DNA from: Candidatus Aminicenantota bacterium
Lineage (GTDB): Bacteria; Acidobacteriota; Aminicenantia; Aminicenantales; Saccharicenantaceae
Direction of reading: 5' to 3'
Assembly: GCA_014360005.1 (NCBI GenBank)
Contig: JACIYI010000017.1
Span: forward strand, 1 to 55,326
DNA length: 55,326 nt
This document shows, piece after piece, positions 17,874 to 25,598 of this stretch (positions within the stretch are counted from its first letter, which is position 1; each line of letters opens with the position of its first letter). The translations under genes were made by a program, and so were the position numbers. A model generated the notes under the pieces. The model had not been told where the DNA came from and ran no database searches. It saw only the letters and a program-made list of their open reading frames with translations.

Positions 17874-19046
17874 ATGAAAGAATTAATCATCAGGGGAAAC
17901 TTAGTCCTGCCCGACCGGGTGATAGAAAATGGCTGGTTATTACTCAAGGCTGGCCTGATTGAAGAAATCAGGGAAGCCAGCCAGGCCCCAGACCGGCCGG
18001 AGGCTGAAGTCCACGATTACCACGGGCACTGGGTTTCACCCGGGCTGGTTGATGTCCATCTGCACGGAGCCCTGGGTGAAGAAGTCATGGACGGCCGGGT
18101 TGATGGCCTGAAAAAAATCGCCGCCCACCAGGCTGCCTGCGGCGTCACCGCCTTTTTCCCGACGACCCTGACTGCACCCCTGGAGACGGTCATCAGGGCT
18201 ATAGAGGCGGTAAAAGAGGCGGCTTCGCTTGACCTGCCTTCCACTATCGCCGGCATTCATCTGGAAGGACCGTATGTCAGCCTCAAGAGGAAGGGCGCCC
18301 AGGACCCGAAGTACGTGCGGGAAATCCAGCCCGATGACCTGAAGGTGCTGGCTACCGCTCTTGGGCCTCTGAAGACACTGATAACCATCGCTCCCGAAGC
18401 CGGTCACAACCTGGACTATATACCCCAGATGGTCGAGGCTGGCTGGACAGTTTCCATCGGCCATTCAGACGCCACCTATGATGAAGCCAGCCGGGCCATC
18501 GCCGCCGGGGCCAATCATGCCACCCATCTGTTCAACGCCTGGCGGGAATTTCATCACCGGGAGCCGGGCGGGCTAGGAGCGGTTCTGGACAGCGACCGGG
18601 TCTTTGCCGAATTGATCACTGACGGCATCCATGTTCACCCCTCCTTTATCCGCCTGGCTGTATTCCGTAAAAGTCCGGAACGCATCTGCCTGGTAACTGA
18701 TTCGCTCAAAGCCGCCGGTCTTCCCGACGGCGTTTATGACTGGGGCGACCTGCAGATTGTGCTCAAAGGAGCTGAGGTCAGGCTCAAGGATTCCGGGGTT
18801 CTGGCCGGCTCGGTCCTTCACTTAAACCATGGAGTGAGGAATGTCCTGAAGTGGACTGAACTGTCTCTGCCTCAGGTCATCCGCATGGCCTCGCTGACCC
18901 CGGCCGAGAGCGTCGGTTTTGACCGGGTCATGGGAAGCCTGGAAAGGGGGAAAATAGCCAACGTGGCCGTCTTTGATTCCAACCTGGAAACGGTGGCCAC
19001 CTACTTAAAAGGCAAAAAAGTTTTCCCTGAAAGGGAAGGGGAGTGA
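17874..19046 (+). CDS. nagA: N-acetylglucosamine-6-phosphate deacetylase
   Basis: The 390-residue amidohydrolase matches NagA in length and motifs: DVHLHG (HxH metal site), HLEGPYV (metal-ligand Glu), IGHSDATYDEA and HLFNAW (His), and VTDSLKAAGL (catalytic Asp). It converts GlcNAc-6-P to GlcN-6-P and acetate in the cytoplasm. The ribosome binding site AGGAGAGG is well spaced. The stop is followed four bases later by the GH116 gene, so the two are an operon. With the ROK kinase it supports GlcNAc catabolism or amino-sugar recycling. Confidence 0.92.
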   Translation: MKELIIRGNLVLPDRVIENGWLLLKAGLIEEIREASQAPDRPEAEVHDYHGHWVSPGLVDVHLHGALGEEVMDGRVDGLKKIAAHQAACGVTAFFPTTLTAPLETVIRAIEAVKEAASLDLPSTIAGIHLEGPYVSLKRKGAQDPKYVREIQPDDLKVLATALGPLKTLITIAPEAGHNLDYIPQMVEAGWTVSIGHSDATYDEASRAIAAGANHATHLFNAWREFHHREPGGLGAVLDSDRVFAELITDGIHVHPSFIRLAVFRKSPERICLVTDSLKAAGLPDGVYDWGDLQIVLKGAEVRLKDSGVLAGSVLHLNHGVRNVLKWTELSLPQVIRMASLTPAESVGFDRVMGSLERGKIANVAVFDSNLETVATYLKGKKVFPEREGE

Positions 19047-19050
19047 GGGA

Positions 19051-21663
19051 ATGAAAAACAAAATAGTGTTCGCCTTAAGGTCAAAACCCCGGAGCTGGCT
19101 TCTGGCGGTTGCCGCCGCGATCGTGGTCTGGGCCATAGCCAGCGGCCAGGGCTTCGGGCAAAAGGTTAAAGGGGCAACCGGAGGAAAACTACCTGGTTTT
19201 GAATTCAAGTTCCGGCCGGCGCCGGCCAATATGGCCGGATTTCCTGAGTGCGCTTTTACCCGGCCCTTCGGCTATAAAATGCAGAAATACGGAAGGACGG
19301 TGGCTGCTGGCAACATAGATAATAACCCGGAAGGCAGCGCCTGTCCGGTGGGCGGGCTGGGAGCCGGGGGCTATGAGTGGACCATCAGCGGTAATTTTCG
19401 CTACTGGTTCTTAAAATCAGGCTGGTACGTGGACGACCGGCTGCCGGCCGATGCCTTCCACCTGTTCCTGAAAAAGGGAAATCAAAAAATCGTGCAGACG
19501 ATTTCCGCTGATAAACCTGACCAGGTGCTGCAGAGCTGGAACAGGAGCCTGGCTCAAGGAAGCGGTGATTACTTTGCCCTTTACCCCAAAAGCGGTTTTT
19601 CTTTTGAAAAGAACCAGAAATGGCCAGTGCGCCTGGCGGTAGTCCAGTTCTCGCCGGTCATTCCCCATAACTACCGGGAAAGCAGCTACCCGGTGGCCGT
19701 TTATAAGTGGATAATTCATAACCCATCCCGGACCGAAGTTGAAGTTTCGCTGATGCTGACCTGGGAGAACATGGTCGGCTGGCAGGCGGTTTGGCCGGGC
19801 CCACCTCTGCCCCAGACCCAGTTCATCTGGGATAAAAAAAGCCAGGGGAGTTACAGCGAGTTTGTCAGCGAGGGGCAGAAGAAAGGTATCATCTTCAGGC
19901 GAAAAGGACTGGACCTTAAAACAGGTAGTGCCCTTGCCGGCACCATGAGCCTGGCCGCCCTGGAAGTTCCCGGGGCTGAAATCACCTATCTCACCGATTT
20001 TGACCCGACCGGCGACGGCCAGGAGGTGATGGGTCCTTTTTCAGGCAGCGGACGGTTGCCCTCAGGAAAAGCGGCCACCGTTTCCAGGACTGGCCGAACG
20101 GCTTCCGCCCTGGCCGTGTCCATAAAACTCAAGCCAGGTCAGAAGGTGGAATTACCCTTTGTTGTCAGCTGGGATTTTCCTTACTACGAATTTGAAAAAG
20201 GCGTCAAATACCGCAAGAAATACACCGAATTTTTCGGTGCGGACGGGCAGCAGGCCCTGAAAATAGCCTTTGAGGCCCTGAACCGGTACGCCGAGTGGGA
20301 ACAAGCCATTGACAGCTGGCAGTCCCGGATTCTCGGCCAGAAAAACCTTCCTCCCTGGTTTAAGCAGCTCCTGTTCAACGAACTGTATGTGCTGTCAGAA
20401 ACCGGAATTTGGGAGGCGACCACCGACCTTTTTACTTATCTGGAAAGTGCTGATTACCTGATGTACGGGACCTTCGACGTTGATTCCTACTGCTGGCAAC
20501 TGCTGGAACTGTGGCCGGAGCTCGAGTTGAAGAACATCAGGTTTTTTGCCCAGACCATCAAGATGCTGGACCCGGCTTATAAGATTTATCAATACAATCA
20601 GACTTTTCCTCATGAGGTGCCACCCGATAAGAAAGGATATTACTGGAATGTCAATAAAGAGCCGGGCATGATACCCCACGACCTGGGCTCGCCCCGGGTG
20701 AGGCCGTGGGTGGTCCTGAATGCCTTCGACTGGCAGAACGGGAATGTCTGGAAGGATTTGAACCCCAAATTCCCGCTCCGGGCCCTCAGGGATTATCTGG
20801 CAGCCGGAAAGGAAGATACCGATTTCCTGCGAGAAGTCTTTGCGGCTTCAGTCCTGGCCCTGGATACCCTGGAACGGAAGTTCGGCCACCCGGTTTCCCA
20901 CATCCCGCAGAACGAAGCTATACCCGATCAGACCTACGACACCTGGCGGATGAAAGGCAGCAGCGCCTACGTCGGTCTGCTCTGGCTGTCGGCGCTTAAA
21001 GCTACAATTCGGCTGGCTGATCTGCTGCTGGAGAAGGGCTTCAGCCAGGTTGATGGCCTGAGCCTGGATAAGATTCAGAAAAAATATGCGGACTGGCTCC
21101 AGGCTGGAAAAACGGAGATCCAGAAGTTGTGGAATGAAGAAAAAGGTTATTTTCATATCGATAGCCACACTGACGATATCATGACCGACCAGCTTTTCGG
21201 CTTGTGGTACGGAAGCCTGCTCGGACTGGAAGATAAAGACCCGGTGGTCAGCCGGGAACAGGTGACCAGGGCCCTATCTACCATTTTCCGCAATAATGTG
21301 GCCGGCTTCGGCGACGGCCTGATGGGAGCGGTCAACGGCCGGAGCGCTTCGGGCCAGCAGCTCCGGAGCCAGCAGGGTGACGAAGTTTGGGTCGGGACTG
21401 CCTATGCTTTCGCTTCCAACTGCCTGCTTCATGGGCTGGAAAAAGAAGCCTGGCAGATTGTTTATGGTCTGTACCGGGTGGTCTGGAGTCCCGAGGGCCA
21501 GGGCTATTTCTTCAAGACTCCCGAGGCTTACCTGAATCCGGAAGAAAAAGTCTGGAATAACCCGGTCAATAAATACGGTCAGAACCTTTTCCGGGCGATG
21601 AAATACATGAGGCCGGGTGCGGTCTGGGCCGTTTACCGGGCCTGGCTTCAGACTGAAAAGTAA
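19051..21663 (+). CDS. GH116 family glycosidase (GBA2-like beta-glucosidase)
   Basis: The 870-residue protein has an N-terminal hydrophobic signal (LLAVAAAIVVWAIA). A GH116 N-terminal beta domain starts near ACPVGGLGAGGYEW. The (alpha/alpha)6 barrel carries the nucleophile E444 in FNELYVL and the acid/base D630 in TYDTW. GH116 members include non-lysosomal glucosylceramidase, beta-glucosidases, beta-xylosidases and beta-N-acetylglucosaminidases. Sitting four bases after nagA, an N-acetylglucosaminidase specificity is attractive, but this is inference. A candidate terminator follows. Confidence 0.86.
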   Translation: MKNKIVFALRSKPRSWLLAVAAAIVVWAIASGQGFGQKVKGATGGKLPGFEFKFRPAPANMAGFPECAFTRPFGYKMQKYGRTVAAGNIDNNPEGSACPVGGLGAGGYEWTISGNFRYWFLKSGWYVDDRLPADAFHLFLKKGNQKIVQTISADKPDQVLQSWNRSLAQGSGDYFALYPKSGFSFEKNQKWPVRLAVVQFSPVIPHNYRESSYPVAVYKWIIHNPSRTEVEVSLMLTWENMVGWQAVWPGPPLPQTQFIWDKKSQGSYSEFVSEGQKKGIIFRRKGLDLKTGSALAGTMSLAALEVPGAEITYLTDFDPTGDGQEVMGPFSGSGRLPSGKAATVSRTGRTASALAVSIKLKPGQKVELPFVVSWDFPYYEFEKGVKYRKKYTEFFGADGQQALKIAFEALNRYAEWEQAIDSWQSRILGQKNLPPWFKQLLFNELYVLSETGIWEATTDLFTYLESADYLMYGTFDVDSYCWQLLELWPELELKNIRFFAQTIKMLDPAYKIYQYNQTFPHEVPPDKKGYYWNVNKEPGMIPHDLGSPRVRPWVVLNAFDWQNGNVWKDLNPKFPLRALRDYLAAGKEDTDFLREVFAASVLALDTLERKFGHPVSHIPQNEAIPDQTYDTWRMKGSSAYVGLLWLSALKATIRLADLLLEKGFSQVDGLSLDKIQKKYADWLQAGKTEIQKLWNEEKGYFHIDSHTDDIMTDQLFGLWYGSLLGLEDKDPVVSREQVTRALSTIFRNNVAGFGDGLMGAVNGRSASGQQLRSQQGDEVWVGTAYAFASNCLLHGLEKEAWQIVYGLYRVVWSPEGQGYFFKTPEAYLNPEEKVWNNPVNKYGQNLFRAMKYMRPGAVWAVYRAWLQTEK

Positions 21664-21727
21664 CGAAGCTGTCAATGGCTGAAAATGCTCCATACCGGAC
21701 TCTGAAAATTGACCGACCCGGGGTGAA

Positions 21728-21754
21728 GCCCCAGAACCGGGGCGGCGGTTTTTT
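21728..21754 (+). terminator. Possible intrinsic terminator after GH116 gene
   Basis: GCCCC (21728-21732) pairs with GGGGC (21739-21743). A GC stretch and then six T (21749-21754) follow. The stem is short and the T-run is five bases away. Confidence 0.35.
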
Positions 21755-21802
21755 GGCCGGCAGAGCCTCGAAGACAGCCTCTTCTTTTAATTCCCGGGTT
21801 CA

Positions 21803-21845
21803 GAAACCGGAGCTGGAAATTGTTGCTTCTTCCAGTTGCGGTTTC
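21803..21845 (+). promoter_or_regulatory. Leader hairpin upstream of the sulfatase-like gene
   Basis: GAAACCG (21803-21809) pairs with CGGTTTC (21839-21845), and CTGGAA (21813-21818) with TTCCAG (21830-21835). A second GAAACCG (21866-21872) could compete for the same partner, giving two exclusive folds. No ligand motif is recognised. Confidence 0.35.
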
Positions 21846-21964
21846 AGGGCGATCAGGAATGAGAGGAAACCGGCCTCGCCGATGGATAGAAATGAGATGT
21901 TCTTTGTTGGTCCGGTTCTGGGTCGATTGATTCTTAATTTCAAGGTGATAATATTGAGTATGAG

Positions 21965-24358
21965 ATGAGTCAGAAGAAGCAGGCCAGAGAAATCAGCTCC
22001 AGGGGAAAACAAGTAAGTCATCGTAGCCGTCTGATGATTCTTCTGGTTCTGATAGTCTTCATAGCCGGCGGCTTCCTGGCCTATAAATTCTGGCTGCAGC
22101 CGGGATCTTCCTGGACGGGCTTCTGGAAAAAGCAGGGAGTGGACAGGCCTAATGTCCTGCTGATAACGCTCGACACCACCCGGGCCGACCACCTGCCGCT
22201 CTATGGTTATAACGGGGTTCAAACCCCGCACCTTAACGAACTCGGTCAGAAGGGAGTGGTTTTTGACCAATGTGCCACCACCGTGCCCCTGACCCTGCCG
22301 GCTCACTGTTCAATTTTGACCGGCTATTATCCGCCCTATCACGGGGTCAGAGTTAACGGCAACAATGCTCTGGCCGATGCTCAGTTCACGGCGGCTGAGA
22401 TTTTTTCCGCTGCCGGTTACAAAACCGCAGCCTTCATTGCCGCTTTTGTCCTCGATGGCCGCTGGGGCCTGAAGCAGGGTTTTGATTATTATGATGACCA
22501 TTTTGACCTGAAAAAATATAAACAGCTGGACCTGGGAACAGTCCAGCGCCCGGGAAACGAAGTGGTGGATTCAGCTCTGAAGTGGCTGGAAGAGAATCGG
22601 GAGCAGCCCTTTTTTGCCTGGGTTCATCTTTATGACCCGCATCTACCCTACGAACCACCTGAACCGTATTTTTCTCAATATAAGTACTATCCGCCGGTCA
22701 GCCTTTATGACGGTGAGATTGCCTTCATGGATGAGCAGATTGGCCGGCTGCATTCCTGGCTGAAGAGCCAGGGCCTGGACCGCAAGACGGTTATCATCCT
22801 GGTGGGGGACCACGGCGAAGGGCTGGGAGACCACGGCGAGCTGGCCCACGGTTATTTTATTTATGATTATGCCGTTCACGTCCCGCTCATCGTTACCAGT
22901 CCCAACCCCGCTCTCCAGGGACGCCGGGTAAAGTCTCAGGTCAGCGTGGTCGATTTATTGCCAACCATGGCCGAGATGGCCGGGCTTAAAGTTCCCGCCA
23001 CCCAGGGCCGGTCGCTGACCGGGGTGATGGCCGGGAAAAAAGCACCGGAGATTCCGGCCTATAGCGAATCGCTAATTCCCAACCTGCATTTTGGCTGGAG
23101 CCCGCTGCTGGGCTTGAGGAGGGCCGAGTTCAAATTCATAGATGCCCCGCGCCCTGAGCTTTATGACCTGAAAAACGACCCGAAAGAGCTCAACGATGTC
23201 CAGAACCGCTACCCTGAGCTGGGCCTCAGACTGAAAAGGGAGCTGGATTCTCTGCTGGAAGAAATCAGCCTGGGTGCGCCCGAACCTCAGGCTGCCAGCC
23301 TGGATTCAGAAACCATCGAACGTCTGGCGGCCCTCGGTTATATCGGGTCTTCGGTCAAGATGAAGACCAGGCCGGCCCGGGAGCTGGCTGATCCCAAGGA
23401 CAAGCTGGAAGTCTACGAACTGATTCAGCAGGCTGGCGACTGGATCAACCATGAAAAATATGACCAGGCAGTCGGAAACCTGGAGAGAGCCCTCAACCTG
23501 GAGCCCGGAATACCCCTGGCCAGGCTGTTGTTGTCCACCTGCTATGTGGAACTGGGGCGCAAAGAAGAAGCCAAGAAGCTCCTGGATGAAATCCTCAAAG
23601 AAGACCCCGACTCGGTCCAGGCCCTGATTGGCCTGGCCAATATATTGATCGGGGAAGGAAAAACCGAGGATGTGGTCACGCTCTGCAAGAAAGCCCTGTC
23701 CATAGATGAGCGGAACATCCAGGCCTATACCTTGCTGGGTGAAGTCTATATTTCCCGGATGGAACATCAACAGGCCCGTCCTTATTTAGAGAAGGCCGTT
23801 GAAATTCAGCCCAAGATGACCAGGAACGTGCAGAACCTGGCGGTCTGCCTGATCGGCCTCAAAGAGTACCAGCGGGCTGAGGAACTGTTGAAACAGGTAC
23901 TGCAGGATTATCCAAAATTTCCTTTAACTTATTTTCATCTTGGGTTATTGTATGAAGAGCAGGGAAAAGTGGAGGAGGCCTGCCAGGCCTATGGCCAGGA
24001 AATTGAAAATTATCCTGACCATTACCGGGCTCGTTTTAACCTGGGCAAGCTTCTGCTCAAGCGCGGAGACCTGGATGGTTACCTGAAGCACATGGAGAAG
24101 GTAATACAAACCGCCCCGTCTGAAGCCGAGGGTTATCTTTTCTACGCCCGGGGCAAACTCCTGCGCCAGGATGACCCCGGAGAAATCCTGCCTTTGGTTA
24201 CCGCCGGCCTGGAAAAGGCCAGAACCCCGGAACTAAAGGCCCTGGGCTATTTTCTGCTGGCGGACGTCTATAACCGGCTTGGTCAGCCGACCAAAGTCCA
24301 GGAAGCCCTGGCCCGGGCTAACCAGTTCAGAAATCAGGGAGAGGAGTCAAGGAGATGA
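21965..24358 (+). CDS. Sulfatase-like (alkaline phosphatase superfamily) protein fused to TPR repeats
   Basis: The 797-residue protein has an N-terminal membrane anchor (about 23-44). A PF00884 domain follows (about 60-430), with PNVLLITLDTTRADHL and GDHGEGLGDHGE metal-binding segments. About eight TPR-like repeats cover 480-790. The formylglycine motif C/S-x-P-x-R is missing: the aligned residues are T110-L-P112-A-H114. A true sulfatase mechanism is therefore unlikely, and a Thr-nucleophile phosphohydrolase or phosphotransferase is more plausible (inference). It overlaps the next TPR gene by four bases (ATGA), indicating translational coupling. The catalytic domain is probably outside the membrane. 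Confidence 0.85.
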   Translation: MSQKKQAREISSRGKQVSHRSRLMILLVLIVFIAGGFLAYKFWLQPGSSWTGFWKKQGVDRPNVLLITLDTTRADHLPLYGYNGVQTPHLNELGQKGVVFDQCATTVPLTLPAHCSILTGYYPPYHGVRVNGNNALADAQFTAAEIFSAAGYKTAAFIAAFVLDGRWGLKQGFDYYDDHFDLKKYKQLDLGTVQRPGNEVVDSALKWLEENREQPFFAWVHLYDPHLPYEPPEPYFSQYKYYPPVSLYDGEIAFMDEQIGRLHSWLKSQGLDRKTVIILVGDHGEGLGDHGELAHGYFIYDYAVHVPLIVTSPNPALQGRRVKSQVSVVDLLPTMAEMAGLKVPATQGRSLTGVMAGKKAPEIPAYSESLIPNLHFGWSPLLGLRRAEFKFIDAPRPELYDLKNDPKELNDVQNRYPELGLRLKRELDSLLEEISLGAPEPQAASLDSETIERLAALGYIGSSVKMKTRPARELADPKDKLEVYELIQQAGDWINHEKYDQAVGNLERALNLEPGIPLARLLLSTCYVELGRKEEAKKLLDEILKEDPDSVQALIGLANILIGEGKTEDVVTLCKKALSIDERNIQAYTLLGEVYISRMEHQQARPYLEKAVEIQPKMTRNVQNLAVCLIGLKEYQRAEELLKQVLQDYPKFPLTYFHLGLLYEEQGKVEEACQAYGQEIENYPDHYRARFNLGKLLLKRGDLDGYLKHMEKVIQTAPSEAEGYLFYARGKLLRQDDPGEILPLVTAGLEKARTPELKALGYFLLADVYNRLGQPTKVQEALARANQFRNQGEESRR

Positions 24359-25326
24359 GAAAAGAAAAATTTTCCAGCCTGCCCTTGGGCAAAATTTTTC
24401 TGCTGGCTCTGGCGTTTTTCCTGTTTTGGCCCCAGGCTTATGGCCAGTACCGGGAATATCATCTTTTTGGCCTGGTGGTCGATACCGACAGCAACCCGCT
24501 GTCCGGCGTTGACATCTTTCTGCAGGATATAAACACCAGCCGTAGTTACCGGATTCGGACCGACAAGAACGGCAAATATGTGCTATCAGGTCTGCCCCAC
24601 GGCCGTTATCAGGTTACCGTCAAAAAAGAAGGCTATGAAACCAGGACCTTTGAGTGGGATTTTTCCCAGCCCCAGGAGAGAATGCAGAAAGTGGAAATGG
24701 AAACGATTATCCTGGCCTCGGGTGAAAAATTAAAAACCCTGGCCAGCCTGAAAGAGCTGAAACAAGCGGTTGAAGAAGTCATGCAGAAAATCCAGCGGAA
24801 TGAGCTGGAAAGCGCCCTGAGTCAGCTGCAAGAGCTGGCCGAAAGGTTCCCGGAAGATTCCAACGTTCATTACCTCCTGGGCGTGACTCTCGGCCGGATG
24901 CACCGTTACGAGGAAGCCATCCCCGAATTGACCCGGGTGACCGAGATGGCTCCGGAATTCGCCCCGGCCTACCAGCAACTCGGGTTCTGTTACCAGAACC
25001 TGAAAAACATGGAAAAAGCCCTGGAAAATTACAAGAAATCAGCCGAGCTGGACCCGGCCAATTCCACCAATCTATACAACCTGGGCCTGATCCTGTTCGA
25101 GATGGATAAAGTGGACGAAGCCCTGAGCTACCTGGAGAAAGCCCTGGCCGCCAAGCCAGACGACCTGGACACCCTGGAGATGATTGCCCGCTGTTACCTC
25201 AACAAAGGCGACCTGCCGAAAGCGGTGGAGTACCTGGAAAAAGCCCGGGCCCTGGCCCAGAACGAAGAAAAAATTAAATTTCTGGATAGCTTTATTTCTA
25301 CCCTGAAAGCCCAGATAAAAAAATAG
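24355..25326 (+). CDS. Secreted carboxypeptidase-regulatory-domain plus TPR protein
   Basis: The 323-residue protein has a signal peptide (about residues 1-30). A CarboxypepD_reg/Cna-B-like beta-sandwich covers about 38-105 (HLFGLVVDTDSNPLSGVDIF), followed by a TPR array (about 140-320). The N-terminal domain resembles those in the TonB receptor just downstream. It overlaps the upstream gene by four bases. It may be a periplasmic scaffold for the sulfatase-like protein or the receptor (inference); enzymatic function is not evident. Confidence 0.8.
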   Translation: MRKEKFSSLPLGKIFLLALAFFLFWPQAYGQYREYHLFGLVVDTDSNPLSGVDIFLQDINTSRSYRIRTDKNGKYVLSGLPHGRYQVTVKKEGYETRTFEWDFSQPQERMQKVEMETIILASGEKLKTLASLKELKQAVEEVMQKIQRNELESALSQLQELAERFPEDSNVHYLLGVTLGRMHRYEEAIPELTRVTEMAPEFAPAYQQLGFCYQNLKNMEKALENYKKSAELDPANSTNLYNLGLILFEMDKVDEALSYLEKALAAKPDDLDTLEMIARCYLNKGDLPKAVEYLEKARALAQNEEKIKFLDSFISTLKAQIKK

Positions 25327-25433
25327 CAGTTTCTGGAGCAGTGAGCGGCCTTCAGTTCGAAGGAGAGTAACATAAGTTGTCGGCCCGCGGCATCCATTGG
25401 CTCCTGGCGATGATCGCTGTGGCCAAAAAAGGC

Positions 25434-25463
25434 TTGACAGAAAAAAACACGCGGGATTAAATA
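25434..25463 (+). promoter_or_regulatory. Candidate sigma70-type promoter of the TonB receptor gene
   Basis: A consensus TTGACA (25434-25439) is followed after 17-18 bases by TTAAAT/TAAATA (25457-25463). Transcription would start near 25470, leaving a leader of about 130 nt. Confidence 0.5.
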
Positions 25464-25502
25464 TTAATAACAGGGAAAGTTTAAGACGGAAAGGAGGTGG
25501 GA

Positions 25503-25535
25503 ATGAAGGCTGTCTCCAAGAGAAAAAGTGTGTGA
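25503..25535 (+). CDS. Possible 10-residue leader peptide
   Basis: An ATG at 25503 is preceded by AAAGGAGGTGG, one of the best Shine-Dalgarno sequences in the window. It opens a ten-codon frame (MKAVSKRKSV) ending at TGA 25533-25535, ahead of the TonB receptor gene. Five of ten residues are Lys, Arg or Ser with no obvious regulatory codon run. It may be a cis-acting leader ORF rather than a functional peptide. The evidence is the ribosome binding site, placement and downstream structure only. Confidence 0.4.
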   Translation: MKAVSKRKSV

Positions 25536-25538
25536 GGG

Positions 25539-25593
25539 TTTCTTCCTGCCTGCTTTTTCCAGGAGGGAAGAAAAAGCTAAAGGAAAAAGGAGG
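25539..25593 (+). promoter_or_regulatory. TonB-receptor leader with alternative hairpins covering the Shine-Dalgarno
   Basis: Three exclusive pairings are possible. (A) TTTCTTCCTGCCT (25539-25551) with AGGAGGGAAGAAA (25561-25573), one mismatch. (B) GCTTTTTC (25552-25559) with GAAAAAGC (25570-25577). (C) CCTGCTTTTTCC (25549-25560) with GGAAAAAGGAGG (25582-25593), one mismatch. Fold C hides the receptor's own GGAGG; folds A and B leave it free. With the short ORF just upstream this could be a translational switch (inference). Confidence 0.4.
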
Positions 25594-25598
25594 GTCAA

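Larger units (their letters stand above)
21664..21964. other. Leader/intergenic region before the sulfatase-like gene
   Basis: These 301 bp hold a candidate terminator for the GH116 gene (21728-21754) and a second hairpin upstream of the sulfatase-like gene (21803-21845). A 97-codon frame here has no ribosome binding site and no family signal, so I do not call it. Confidence 0.4.

Noticed and set aside
21675..21968. 97-codon plus-strand frame before the sulfatase-like gene
   Set aside because: No ribosome binding site, low-quality composition and overlap with hairpins.
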